Numbered from the stretch's first letter, positions 51,959-61,512 are shown. The stretch is 64,000 nucleotides of DNA from Endomychus coccineus (GCA_958510875.1 OY294070.1:44663299-44727298); one strand, 5' to 3'. Notes: a model not told the origin generated them from the sequence alone. Numbers and translations are program-made.

Positions 51959-51981
51959 ACGGAATTTCAAAATTATGTCTT

Positions 51982-52038
51982 GCATAAGGGTGAAATTCGT
52001 ATCTCATGACGGTCACGTTCGCCGTTAATGGGTTATAA
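51982..52038. repeat. Dispersed repeat copy C, upstream of the 52109 gene
   Basis: Shares CATAAGGGTGAAATTCGTAT and CTCATGACGGTCA with 33604-33658 and, on the opposite strand, with 11775-11836 and 52487-52546. Its end (AATGGGTTA) runs into the TATA box of the next gene. Confidence 0.65.
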
Positions 52039-52073
52039 AACTAGGCAACATGTGAAGGATAGTCCAATCAGTC
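52035..52073 (+). promoter_or_regulatory. TATAAAA and TCAGT promoter of the 52109 gene
   Basis: TATAAAA at 52035-52041 and TCAGT at 52069-52073 precede the ATG at 52109. The spacing (36 nt from TATA to the initiator A) is slightly long but has the same design as the other host-type promoters in the window. Confidence 0.6.
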
Positions 52074-52108
52074 CGATACGTTGAAGCGGTCGACCTGGCT
52101 TGAAAACC

Positions 52109-52417
52109 ATGGATAAACGATTATATGAACTGACAGAAGACGAAATATCGGCTCTGCCGTTATCGTATCTACTCAAAATACCGGATTCTATGGAGATTCT
52201 TTTTGCATGGCATAAAATACCATCAAAATATACAAAGCAATTTAAACTGATGGTTCGACTACCATGTTTCGTTCATTTCAATCGTCCCGATTGGCGAACT
52301 CACATGGAGGGACCACCAATACCACAAGATGAATGCGATATGTGTAAATGGGGGTTGGAAAGTTATAGTAATAAATACAAAGATTGTGCAGAGGTTCCGG
52401 ATTTCAAAGAATCATAA
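52109..52417 (+). CDS. Small Cys-containing hypothetical protein
   Basis: The ATG at 52109 is used; the frame before it starts only with TTG. The 102-residue product has an F-box-like helical beginning (LYELTEDEISALPLSYLLKI) and a carboxy CDMCKWG...KDC cluster that could bind zinc. It lies directly after repeat module copy 3 and has a host-type promoter, like the paralogous genes at 7136 and 10628. The F-box resemblance is weak and untested. An AATAAA follows the stop. Confidence 0.6.
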   Translation: MDKRLYELTEDEISALPLSYLLKIPDSMEILFAWHKIPSKYTKQFKLMVRLPCFVHFNRPDWRTHMEGPPIPQDECDMCKWGLESYSNKYKDCAEVPDFKES

Positions 52418-53062
52418 TATTATAAATAAAATTTAAAACAGATAAAGTTTTCAATTTCTCCCATCCCGCAAGCACTGGAACGACTTTAACCCATTTATTC
52501 CTAACGTGACTGTCATGAGATACAAATTTCACGCTTATGCGATCAACAGTTTCATTTTTCGAATCGTTCGATGAGAATCTCGACCGACAAAGTTTCTTCC
52601 TCATAAAATATTCCACAATTTAATTTCTCGAACGAGAATTACGTACAGAAATAGGAACAACTGGTACGTTGACAACTCTATCTTTTCTATCGACGTTTAA
52701 TAAAACTATGTATCGTTGAAGTCGTTAGTCGATAAATTTTGGTCGTTAGTGGATATGTTCGATTCCATTTCATGTATGTAAAATACGTTCGGAACGAGAA
52801 ACAACCGAAACGTTAACGCCCACCAATCAATGAAATTATCAACAATATTTTTTGTCAAAAAATTTTGTCAGATAAATTACTCACCGATCAACTTCCACGA
52901 TTCAATATTTTGCTGCGTGACTCTTCGCTCGGAACGAACTAATTCAGTCGTGTCTCTTTTCGAGCCTAACTCTCGTTTGAAAAATGAGGGTTAACGATAC
53001 AGTGAAAAAATAAAAAATGTATTAATAAATATAAATTATTTTATTAATGATCAATCGATACA
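52418..53062. repeat. Dispersed repeat copy D and decayed hr-like sequence
   Basis: 52487-52546 is the dispersed element in reverse orientation. 52547-52660 matches 11837-11960 (GAATCGTTCGATGAG, GACAAAGTTT, AAAATATTCCACAATTT). The rest is AT-rich with further degenerate repeat fragments. No gene is supported. Confidence 0.55.
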
Positions 53063-53407
53063 TTATATCGCCACTCGCACATCATCATCATGTCGCCTGA
53101 GGAATTCGTCGATCTTCTCTGAAAGCCGCATGTACATCATGAGAATGTGGGTACACATACACGTCTCTGGGCCCGTACGCAGTCTCGGGTTACTCCACAC
53201 GCACTGTATATAATGTTTATTATTCATTTGTACAAATTTTTTGCTGTAACCGTGGATACGCTGGACCAAATAATCGACGTCTTTCATTTGTCTCACATGT
53301 TTCGGGTTCAGATCTTTTTCTACCAAACCCGAACATTCGAATTTTCTTTTTTCTTTTAGAAATAATTTATATGACTTATTTTCCATGAGATTCTTTACGG
53401 AATCCAT
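53063..53407 (-). CDS. Small hypothetical protein
   Basis: The 114-residue protein is basic at its start (SYKLFLKEKRKF) with Cys in the second half (HYIQCVWSNP, PETCMCTH). Upstream on the minus strand are a TATATA run (53461-53478) and an initiator-like TTCAGTTTG, suggesting host-type transcription. The family is not recognised. Confidence 0.55.
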   Translation of the reverse strand: MDSVKNLMENKSYKLFLKEKRKFECSGLVEKDLNPKHVRQMKDVDYLVQRIHGYSKKFVQMNNKHYIQCVWSNPRLRTGPETCMCTHILMMYMRLSEKIDEFLRRHDDDVRVAI

Positions 53408-53584
53408 GTCGATGCTGTATACTACGATTACAAACTGAATCGTTCGTGACTGGGGAACCTATATATATATATATATGCAATGCAGCCGTATTCGTTTGTG
53501 GTATAGAACGTGGTTCTTGAAATATATCCTTCCGTGTATCAACGAATGTTTTATTTTTTCGATGTAATTCCACTTCTAACGAAT

Positions 53585-53660
53585 CGTCGAGAAACAGTTT
53601 TGTCTGGAGTGAAATTTGTTGAATCCAAATTCCACCGATGGATTTCTTCGATCTGTACAA
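53585..53660. repeat. Isolated partial hr unit upstream of the 53669 gene
   Basis: GAGAAACAGTTTTGTCTGGA, then GAAATTTGTTGAA and GATGGATTTCTTCGA, match about 75 bp of the 206-bp unit. It lies immediately before the start of the next gene, and translation through it explains the apparent amino-terminal extension of that frame. Confidence 0.65.
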
Positions 53661-53668
53661 TAAGACTG

Positions 53669-54721
53669 ATGTCCAAAGTAAACGTCTGCCCGTACTTGTA
53701 CGAATCGTATCACGGTGATAATAGCGATACGAATGATGACAACGAGGACGACAACAACGATAGAAACAGATACACCCGTGTATTGGGGAACGAGAAATAT
53801 GATAAGAAATATAGGAGAAATATCGGTCGTCGCGTTTGTAACGTGTACCCGGTGAAATCTCAGACGAGTAACGGAGAAGAAAATGCATCGATTTTGTATT
53901 ATCATCGATACGAAGCGACTAAATATAGTGTCGATCCTTCGACGGGGATACCTTTGTTCGAAAGTACAGACGAACAAGTTATAGATTCGATACTAGTTTC
54001 TTCGTATTACATGAACACCAATCGATGTGTGATCGAGTCGACGCCGTACGCTTTGCAAGATTATTCGCATATTTTATCGTACGTAGTGAGTAACACGGTC
54101 GAATATTGGAACGTCGTGTACAATTTCAAACGATTCTGGTTGGAAAAAGTTGTCAACAAGTTACATTCGAACGTCGGCGGATCTCTCACCGCTCCGAATA
54201 AACCGTATATATGGCCGACGAAAAACAGTTCGTTGGACGTACTGATAAACAGAATAACTTCGGACAAATGGCAATTATTGAGACCGATCGAATTCGATAC
54301 GGAATCGATCCAATTCTATAGTGCTATCCAGAAACTAATGTACGCGCTGTTCTGTAACTCCCTCGATTCGGACGGTATACGAATATCGTATCAACGAAAC
54401 GGCTCGAGTCGGAAACGTCCTCGTCGCATGAGATGTGGCGACGCGTGTAAGATGTATACGACCGCATCCACGCCGTGCTATAACGTTTTCGGCAAAGGGA
54501 ATCTAATACATAGCATTTTGTGTACGCCACACGAAGGATGTCTGAACGACGAATGGTGGGCTCTTACCGATGCTTATATCGATTATCGTTGGTTAGCGGC
54601 AGCAGAGGATCCCGACGTGGACAAGATCGTCGATAGAGATGTTAATCATGCGAGGGAAACGAACGTTCTTAGGAAATTGAGGTGTCGCTTTGACAAAACC
54701 ATGCAACGCGATCATATGTAA
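53669..54721 (+). CDS. Hypothetical protein
   Basis: The ATG at 53669 is chosen because AATAAG lies just upstream and earlier codons are repeat DNA. The product has 350 residues: an acidic Asn/Asp-rich start, then a folded region with WNVVYNFKRFWLEKVV and PYIWPTKNSSLDVLINRIT. A basic, Cys-bearing segment (SRKRPRRMRCGDACKMYT) is followed by HEGCLNDEWWALTDAYIDYRWL. The Cys/basic part may bind nucleic acid. No family is recognised. It is followed by a TGG run and a TATA box for the helicase gene. Confidence 0.65.
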   Translation: MSKVNVCPYLYESYHGDNSDTNDDNEDDNNDRNRYTRVLGNEKYDKKYRRNIGRRVCNVYPVKSQTSNGEENASILYYHRYEATKYSVDPSTGIPLFESTDEQVIDSILVSSYYMNTNRCVIESTPYALQDYSHILSYVVSNTVEYWNVVYNFKRFWLEKVVNKLHSNVGGSLTAPNKPYIWPTKNSSLDVLINRITSDKWQLLRPIEFDTESIQFYSAIQKLMYALFCNSLDSDGIRISYQRNGSSRKRPRRMRCGDACKMYTTASTPCYNVFGKGNLIHSILCTPHEGCLNDEWWALTDAYIDYRWLAAAEDPDVDKIVDRDVNHARETNVLRKLRCRFDKTMQRDHM

Positions 54722-54770
54722 ATTCGCACATCACCGTCGTCCGAACAGGGAGGTGGTGGTGGTGGTGGTG

Positions 54771-54797
54771 GTATATATATATCGTTATAATGTACAG
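54771..54797 (+). promoter_or_regulatory. TATA box and initiator-like element of the split helicase gene
   Basis: A TATATATATA run near 54771-54781 precedes TACAGTCA near 54792-54799. The ATG used for the gene is at 54826; an earlier ATG (54790) overlaps the initiator and would be at or before the transcript start. Confidence 0.45.
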
Positions 54798-54825
54798 TCA
54801 CCGATGTATTCGTTTATTCTTCGTT

Positions 54826-55341
54826 ATGGCTGAAACGTTCACTTTTGTCTGCGACGATGATCAAAATACGCTAACGACGACATCATCATCATCATCGATC
54901 GAGAACAATACGATCGAAAGAGACTGCGATAACGTCGTGTCGAGACTACCGAAAGTTGTGAAAGTCTTCTCGTATGAGAATAAAAAATACGAAATTGTAA
55001 ATTTATGGCGAAACGAGCCGGTGGGTGAAAATCGTCCGCGATGTTCTTGCCATTGGAACTATGCAGACGACGTACGATGGTTTTTAGATAAAAATTATGA
55101 TACGCGTGAAGTAGTGCCGGGTTGTGAAATGATGGCGTGTTTGTCGGGGAACGTTAATGCAGAATGTGAATCGTGGTGTACGTTGAACGACGAACAACGA
55201 GGATTTGCGAATTTGTTGAATACAATTTCGATCGGTGAATTATATGAACGTGATGATGGTAACGATGACGAAAAAAAAAATATTTCTACTTCGACGTTCC
55301 CAACATCTTGTGTAAAACGAGAAGGAATTTTCTTTGTTTGA
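54826..55341 (+). pseudogene. Amino-terminal part of a frameshifted SF1 helicase (Q motif)
   Basis: The 171-codon reading begins at the ATG at 54826 and has a Cys/His cluster (RCSCHWNYADDVRWFL) then WCTLNDEQRGFANLLN (about 55175-55220). That is the Q motif expected just upstream of Walker A in Pif1/RecD-type helicases. An acidic linker with a run of ten A bases follows, then a stop at 55341. Walker A and the rest lie in the +1 frame directly downstream, so these are two pieces of one helicase. Confidence 0.6.
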
Positions 55342-57088
55342 CACCAGAACGAAACGACCGAAAACGTTCGACGGGAAATACGTTCGATCCGATACGGATG
55401 GCAGCGAAGACGAAGAAATACAGTACAATAGTCGTGCATCGTCTTGTCGCCTTTCGCCGTTCTATTTGTATAACAAGCAGAATCGCGTTACGGTGGTTCG
55501 ATTGTACGGATTAGGTGGGACGGGGAAGACTCAATTATTGAAATACGTACAAAAACACGTGAACGGTACTTTTCATTATGTCACTTTGAAACATTTGCTA
55601 CTGTGCAATTTCTACAAGGATACGTGCAAATATCACGCTGCATATAATGGTGGTTTGGTTCATCAGACGTCGCCAGATTCGATGCACCACTGCGTACAAA
55701 TGTCAACGCTGGCCAAAACTATCGGACGAAGCGTTAATCAGATGAAATTCACACCGGATACTCGCTACCTAGATTTTTGCGAGTTACTGTTAGAAGAACA
55801 ACGTCAGTGCAGAAAGAAACGTGTGAAAATGGTTCGACCGAAAAACGACGAATTCTACGTGTGTGTCGTTGACGAATACACGATGATGTCGCCACCCGCT
55901 TTCCTCGTCCTACTGAAATTATTGTGCGAATCGTCGCACAATACGATCGTTATTCTGTGCGGTGACGAAAATCAGTGCGGTCCGATCGATTTCGATACGG
56001 TGAGCAGCTCAAATTACGATCTGGACGAAACGAACACCGACGAATACGCATACAGCGACGAGGGTGCATGTAGCCAGGAGACGATTACGCGGGGCGAACG
56101 TCGAACGAGTGGAAACGATACAAGATATACGTACGTGAACGACGTTCAGGTACAAACGAGGAATGGCCGGGTCTATGGCGACAACGTTGATCTGACCAAA
56201 TGCCGTGAACAATTGACATATAGCGCTTTACCGCCATCTAATGTGATTCTCGCAAAACAATTGTTGGGATCGAATCGAGTGTTTGAATATAAATTGAGTA
56301 AGTTGATGCGTTCGTCTGAAGATTCCGAGCTACAACGATTCATCGTCGATATGGATAGAAATAAAGACGCGGACAGTCGGAAGGAATTACTAAAACGTTT
56401 CGTGAACGATAATAAAATTAACACTATCAGATCGATCGATATCACGGAACTGGTAGATACGTACGTGAAGATGATCGAACGATGCGAGGACAACGTATCG
56501 CGGGACGATTGTGTACCCATTAAGAATTTCAAAGTACCGTTTAGAATTCTTGTCGTTTCGAACAGACAATGTTACGATATAACCCGGGAATTGATCGATT
56601 CGCTATTTCGACAATTGTCCAAGCGATTCGACGTAAATATACTAAGCAAATATATCGTTCGTTATCAGTCGTCTGTGCGACAACATTTCACCCATTTAGC
56701 GGTGGGATTCTCGTACACTTTGTTGACAAATTTCATGGGAGCTACGAAAATACCGAGTGGTAGCGTATTGAAATTGATAAAACTCGAATACTCGTCGGAC
56801 GATGGTGAATTGACGAGTATCGTTATGTTGGACGAATCGATCGATCGTTATTATCGCATGTATCCCGGATCGGGAGCGGTAGATAGACGAATCCAATACA
56901 ACAAAGCACCGATCAAGCACGTGGGTTTTCCGATACATCTGAGTTGTATCGAAAATGCATATCAAAGTCAGGGACTGACGATCGAAGAAGACGGCTACCT
57001 GGACTGTACCGGTGCCGACGGACAACACATTTATGTTATGGTCACTCGATTCAGAAGTTTGAAGCAGTTCGGATCTATCCTCATTTGA
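55316..57088 (+). CDS. SF1 Pif1/RecD-like DNA helicase, main part, without its own ATG
   Basis: The frame is open from 55316, but the first ATG lies after Walker A, so a separate start is unlikely. Motif I is YGLGGTGKTQLL (about 55503-55535), motif II VCVVDEYTMM (about 55862), motif III VILCGDENQ (about 55950), motif V NAYQSQGLTIEE (about 56955) and motif VI VMVTRFRS (about 57040). These are the SF1B helicase signatures, 5'-3' DNA unwinding in Pif1/RecD2, and similar to the second helicase of nudivirus/baculovirus-type viruses. All helicase motifs are intact; only the join to the Q-motif part is broken. An AATAAA lies at about 57104. Confidence 0.8.
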   Translation, partial: NEKEFSLFDTRTKRPKTFDGKYVRSDTDGSEDEEIQYNSRASSCRLSPFYLYNKQNRVTVVRLYGLGGTGKTQLLKYVQKHVNGTFHYVTLKHLLLCNFYKDTCKYHAAYNGGLVHQTSPDSMHHCVQMSTLAKTIGRSVNQMKFTPDTRYLDFCELLLEEQRQCRKKRVKMVRPKNDEFYVCVVDEYTMMSPPAFLVLLKLLCESSHNTIVILCGDENQCGPIDFDTVSSSNYDLDETNTDEYAYSDEGACSQETITRGERRTSGNDTRYTYVNDVQVQTRNGRVYGDNVDLTKCREQLTYSALPPSNVILAKQLLGSNRVFEYKLSKLMRSSEDSELQRFIVDMDRNKDADSRKELLKRFVNDNKINTIRSIDITELVDTYVKMIERCEDNVSRDDCVPIKNFKVPFRILVVSNRQCYDITRELIDSLFRQLSKRFDVNILSKYIVRYQSSVRQHFTHLAVGFSYTLLTNFMGATKIPSGSVLKLIKLEYSSDDGELTSIVMLDESIDRYYRMYPGSGAVDRRIQYNKAPIKHVGFPIHLSCIENAYQSQGLTIEEDGYLDCTGADGQHIYVMVTRFRSLKQFGSILI

Positions 57089-57157
57089 TTGTTACGAGTG
57101 TGCGAATAAACGTATCAATGAAAAACTTGTTGTTTTATTATCGTTTATTATCATTTA

Positions 57158-58354
57158 TTAGTTTCGAAATAATTGCATTTCATCGTTCAAGAGTCCCATT
57201 TTCAGAGGCAAATTGACAAATATTCTTTCGAAATAACTCTCGATCAGGAACGTTTTCTTGGCTAGCGACGACGACGGCATCTTCTCATCGGGATTCCCGT
57301 CGGTTTTCGGGTAATCGGCCGTTCCGGTGAACTTGGGCGTTTCTATCAGACCCGCTTCGGATATGACGAATGCGAGCGGACCGACACCACTTTTTGCCAA
57401 TCCGTTACGTTTCAACGAATAACCTCCAATTTCGTAACTGATCATCGAAACGAGTTTTACCATATAGTTTGTAATGTCGTCGCTGATATTTTCAAAGTCG
57501 GGCTTGTATCGGTCGGTAATGAAACAATATAGAAATATCATCGAATTCATTACGTTCACGTGTTTATCGTTGAAATATGATCGGTTGCTAGTGAAAATTA
57601 GACGCAGCCGAGACGTCGTCACGTCGGGCTCGTAGTCTGTAGTCGTATCGTCGTTCGCCGTTTGCTCTTCCGTTTGTAACGATAAAATTGGCATGGAATA
57701 TATTCGAAGTAGGAAACTGGTTTCCATTTTCGGTAGAACGTATACGACGAAATAGAAATTCTGTCTAGATGCGATAGCGGCCGGAGGAGTTTCCGACGAC
57801 GGTTCGACGTTCATCAGACGTACGCACATGGTATACGGAAGGATGTATTCGACGATGTTACGTTTGAAATCGTCGACGGTGCGAATCGTTGACGTTCGCA
57901 ATAAGAACGACATGTAAATTGTGGCATTTTTCTTCATCGATAATAACATTTCCGTTTTCGCGATGGACATGAATTTTTCGACGGGATCCATCCAGGCATC
58001 GTTCGAGTAGAAATCCGTACTGGTTCCTTCTTCGACGTTGAACAATTTCGGTCGTTTAATGTCGAAATTGTCCTGTTGTCTGGGCTCTAGGAACGTCTTG
58101 CACAACAATATACCGAACGGTGTGCCCGGCTCCGGAATCGTAAGATGATAACATTCTCGTATAGTTTTCAATTGGCGTTCGTTTAATATTTTTGATCGAG
58201 GTTGTGACCGTCCGTTCGCTTTCAATTGTGTCACGAACGTACACAACGGTAATATCATATCATCGTCGTTCTGGGCATTTTCACGGACGAACCGTCTAGA
58301 TTCCGAATCTAGCGAGCGGAAAATAACGTTTCCGTACGATCGGTTGTTCGTCAT
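57158..58354 (-). CDS. Hypothetical protein
   Basis: The ATG at 58354 is used (the longer frame begins with GTG). The 398-residue protein has a folded composition with few homopolymer runs, suggesting constraint. Segments include RQNFYFVVYVLPKMETSFLLRIYSMP and NDDITNYMVKLVSMISYEIGGYSL. It has no signal peptide or membrane helix. It converges with the helicase gene. The family is not recognised. Confidence 0.6.
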   Translation of the reverse strand: MTNNRSYGNVIFRSLDSESRRFVRENAQNDDDMILPLCTFVTQLKANGRSQPRSKILNERQLKTIRECYHLTIPEPGTPFGILLCKTFLEPRQQDNFDIKRPKLFNVEEGTSTDFYSNDAWMDPVEKFMSIAKTEMLLSMKKNATIYMSFLLRTSTIRTVDDFKRNIVEYILPYTMCVRLMNVEPSSETPPAAIASRQNFYFVVYVLPKMETSFLLRIYSMPILSLQTEEQTANDDTTTDYEPDVTTSRLRLIFTSNRSYFNDKHVNVMNSMIFLYCFITDRYKPDFENISDDITNYMVKLVSMISYEIGGYSLKRNGLAKSGVGPLAFVISEAGLIETPKFTGTADYPKTDGNPDEKMPSSSLAKKTFLIESYFERIFVNLPLKMGLLNDEMQLFRN

Positions 58355-58415
58355 CGTAGATATCACGAGCACACCGAACCGTGTCGATGTTCGTTCTGTC
58401 AGACGGAGATATCGA

Positions 58416-60098
58416 TCAACAACTATTGTCTACGGCGATCTCCTCCACCACCACCGCCGTCGCCACCACTACCACCGCAGTCGCCGTTTCCGAATCGGTT
58501 TTTTCGTCATCGTCGTTGTTGTTGTCTTTGTTGTTTTCGCTATCGTTATTCGACAATACTTCATTTTCTGTCGATGCGCGTTCACCGTCGTCTATTTGCG
58601 GCGTCACGTCGACCGATATTTCGATATCGAACAAATCGTTCAACTTGGATATGGGTGTTGGCGGTTGACACGACGATAACATGAACGACTCGTCGTGACC
58701 GTCGCGTTCTTCGACTATTTCATCGTCCCCGGTCGTGACAAATGAACTAGACAACAAATACGGATCGTTCTTCGTATCGTTCTGTGTGATTACGATCGAC
58801 GGTAACGTAACGAACAAGTTATCGTCGTCATCGTCGTCGTCGTCGTCGTCGTCGCTGCTATCGTTTTCTTTACAACTATCGTTATCTTCATCGGCACGAT
58901 CATCATCATCATCATCATCATCATTGTCTCGTTGTATGACATCAGCGTCGACGATGAATTCTCCGGCACTTCTATGATACGTGAAAGACGACGTTGATAA
59001 TGATGATGATGATGATGCCGAAGACAACGAAGGCGATGGTATCGGTGACAATTTACAATGTTCTTTATGGATTATCACCGTTTCGTTCGTCGACGATGAC
59101 GACGACGACGATGACGACGACGACGACTGCGATAACAAAGGTGACGGTATCGGTGACATCAAATCACGTTCTCTATGAATTATTACCGTTTTGTTAGTCG
59201 ATGATGACGACGACGACGACGACGACGTAGACGACGACGAAGATAACGATGGTGGCGAGGAAGGAAACCGCACACCGTCGTCGTAATCATCGTTCTCGTA
59301 ATTTCGCGTAGCGTTCGTCACGTTAATCGGATTGTTCGTACGAATATCGTTTAATTTATTTCTCCAATCGGTCGTTTCGACTCGCTTGCTCAAAAATTGA
59401 GATACGATAATATTATCTTCGTCCGTCGTATTATCAACGGTGTCCGAAGGTGACGCTTGCCGTTGGTCACCGATGTATAAATCGATATTTGTCACCACGA
59501 AATCGGCAAAGGACACGATTACGTTCTGAAAAATATTCTTTACGCTATGTTTGAAGATGGAATTGTGAAAATCTGGTTTGTACGTCCCGTTGACCACGTT
59601 CAGAATATTATCCAGATATGTCGTGATCTTATCGTCGCCCACAGACACGCCCGACGCGGACAACGATCGTATATAATGCGATTTCGCGATAAACATCGTC
59701 ACGTCTCGATCTTGAATGGTGGACAAACGATTCTGAAATTTGCTTATGATAGATTGCCAGAAGGGAGAACAGTCCGTCGGTTTTACGTGATCAACAAATT
59801 GCATTACGATCCCTTGATAGAACATTTGCTCTCTAGAAAATTTATCGATATCCTTGCAAAGTAGACATAAATTCGTCACGTCGCTCGACGATCCCTTTTC
59901 GATAGCTTTTATCAGGGAAACTTTCAATTCTGCCGGTACGTGACGACAAAGAAGCGCTTGCTTCTGGTCCGATTGATCTACGTACGATCGTAGTACGTTC
60001 ATTATGGAATAGGAATACGCATCGTCTAGGTTAACGCGATTCAATACACGATCGTTGGCCGATTCGTAACTACGACCGTGCTTGTCTTTGGGAGCCAT
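58416..60098 (-). CDS. Hypothetical protein with very long acidic/serine-rich carboxy half
   Basis: In this 560-residue protein the amino half (to about 230) is folded: Cys-containing NLCLLCKDIDKF, FWQSIISKFQNRL and NIFQNVIVSFADFVVTNIDLYIGD. The carboxy half is dominated by poly-Ser and poly-Asp runs coded by TCG/GAC triplets, with a duplicated unit (TNKTVIIHRE...SPIPSPLLS / TNETVIIHKE...SPIPSPSLS). GTAAG lies two bases before the ATG. No domain is recognised. The tail resembles disordered viral phosphoproteins. Confidence 0.6.
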   Translation of the reverse strand: MAPKDKHGRSYESANDRVLNRVNLDDAYSYSIMNVLRSYVDQSDQKQALLCRHVPAELKVSLIKAIEKGSSSDVTNLCLLCKDIDKFSREQMFYQGIVMQFVDHVKPTDCSPFWQSIISKFQNRLSTIQDRDVTMFIAKSHYIRSLSASGVSVGDDKITTYLDNILNVVNGTYKPDFHNSIFKHSVKNIFQNVIVSFADFVVTNIDLYIGDQRQASPSDTVDNTTDEDNIIVSQFLSKRVETTDWRNKLNDIRTNNPINVTNATRNYENDDYDDGVRFPSSPPSLSSSSSTSSSSSSSSSTNKTVIIHRERDLMSPIPSPLLSQSSSSSSSSSSSSTNETVIIHKEHCKLSPIPSPSLSSASSSSSLSTSSFTYHRSAGEFIVDADVIQRDNDDDDDDDDRADEDNDSCKENDSSDDDDDDDDDDDNLFVTLPSIVITQNDTKNDPYLLSSSFVTTGDDEIVEERDGHDESFMLSSCQPPTPISKLNDLFDIEISVDVTPQIDDGERASTENEVLSNNDSENNKDNNNDDDEKTDSETATAVVVVATAVVVEEIAVDNSC

Positions 60099-60153
60099 TA
60101 CTTACATTAGCAGGGAGCGAAATAAAATAAAACATGTTGAAAATATATTTTTT

Positions 60154-61209
60154 TTATTCCTTGCGAACAAACGAATATAGTACACTGCTCAATATACATT
60201 TCAATTTTTTACTGTTGTTAGCACAGCACTGTTCAACGTCATACTTCCCATGATTATCCCTACAGCCTAATACGCGGTGGTAATCGTTGAATGTGAAGTG
60301 AGTCTTGTCGACGAAATACTGATTGGTAATTTCGACCGTGTGCGACCATATCATACGTTTTCCAGGTAAACGATACAATTCGTACCGAACGAATTTACCG
60401 CGTTTGAATCCCATCATGGCACACCATTCGATTTTCGCAAATTCACCACCCACGTCCACCGTAAGTCTGTCGCTATTGTTGGTGTGAATGTGTCCGTCGA
60501 AAAAATCCGTATCGTTTGAATCGCGCCAGCTCACGATGATAGGGTCAGACGTATAGCGACGCGATAAGAACGACCGGTAGATGTTGTCGACAATCACAGC
60601 TGGCGATACCTCCTTCGTCTTATCCTCCCACATACCCGAACGCTTATTCGTGATCGTGCGAATATATTGATTTTCTTTGACGGTTTTCAGATTACCCAAT
60701 TCTTCCAACTCTGAGATATTCTTCCTGCTGCACAAATTGTACGGCGCCCCGTTCAGATGCGTGGTGTATCCGTCACGCGTCATCGCCACCGCCAAATATA
60801 TCGTATTTTCGCCCTGGTTCTGATATTCTGTATCGAAAAAGTAGATGGCGTCGACAAGATCCGTATAGCTGCCTTTCTTACACGACTTGAACAATTGTTC
60901 CATATCATGATTTCCATTGTCTCCATACAACGCGTCTTGCCACGCTCGAACGTCTTCTTCCTTCTTTGTGTACGAGTCCGACGACCACGTACCGATATCG
61001 CCCTCTATTTTTTTCGTTTCGCATAACACAGCTTCGTCGACGAGATCGCTGTTTTTTTGGATGCACCCTTCCGATCGTGCCTCGCTACGTTTCTCTTTCT
61101 CCGTCATCCTCGTCGCCTCAGATGTATCGATATGCTCGGACTCCTTCAATTTTAATTCTTGGATTATATTTAAAAAACGCTCAATCACTGTACGGTTGGA
61201 AATATTCAT
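60154..61209 (-). CDS. Member 3 of the three-gene paralogous family
   Basis: The ATG at 61209 follows the promoter at 61297-61264. The 351-residue product shares THLNGAPYN, SPAVIVDNIY, DFFDGH, IEWC, YELYRLPGKRMIWS, FNDYHRVLGC and a KKLKCIL tail with the products of 7136 and 10628. The conserved domain is carboxy-terminal, and the amino third is charged and variable. The function is unknown to me. Dispersion of the copies, each with its own TATA/TCAGT promoter, suggests duplication together with regulatory DNA. Confidence 0.8.
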   Translation of the reverse strand: MNISNRTVIERFLNIIQELKLKESEHIDTSEATRMTEKEKRSEARSEGCIQKNSDLVDEAVLCETKKIEGDIGTWSSDSYTKKEEDVRAWQDALYGDNGNHDMEQLFKSCKKGSYTDLVDAIYFFDTEYQNQGENTIYLAVAMTRDGYTTHLNGAPYNLCSRKNISELEELGNLKTVKENQYIRTITNKRSGMWEDKTKEVSPAVIVDNIYRSFLSRRYTSDPIIVSWRDSNDTDFFDGHIHTNNSDRLTVDVGGEFAKIEWCAMMGFKRGKFVRYELYRLPGKRMIWSHTVEITNQYFVDKTHFTFNDYHRVLGCRDNHGKYDVEQCCANNSKKLKCILSSVLYSFVRKE

Positions 61210-61263
61210 GATGACGCGGAATACACGATTCGATGTTTCAAAGTCGGATGATACTGATCGAAT

Positions 61264-61297
61264 ACTGACTGCTATGTGCCAGCAGCTGCCTTTTATA
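61264..61297 (-). promoter_or_regulatory. TATAAAA and TCAGT promoter of the 61209 gene
   Basis: On the minus strand TATAAAA (61297-61291) is followed by TCAGT (61268-61264), with 31 nt between the TATA start and the initiator A. The ATG is at 61209. Confidence 0.75.
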
Positions 61298-61512
61298 CTG
61301 AAAATTGACAAGAATATCGTCAGGTGACTTCACGTAACGTGATACGTTTATATGTGTTATTGTCACGTCTACACGTACATCTAAAAATAGACTGAATAAC
61401 TTGTTCGTTTTTAATTGTTCGACTCGATGTTATCGTTAGTTGAAACGCAGAAAGGTTTTTCGTTGGGTGTAGAGAACAAAAAGTACATATTCGTTAGTGT
61501 GTAATATTTATT
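61298..61512. other. Intergenic spacer
   Basis: No gene or repeat is supported. The spacer separates two minus-strand genes. Confidence 0.35.

Noticed and set aside
55266..55280. Run of A bases as the helicase frameshift site
   Set aside because: A shift there would run into the TAA at 55313-55315 in the helicase frame, so the switch must lie between 55316 and 55341.
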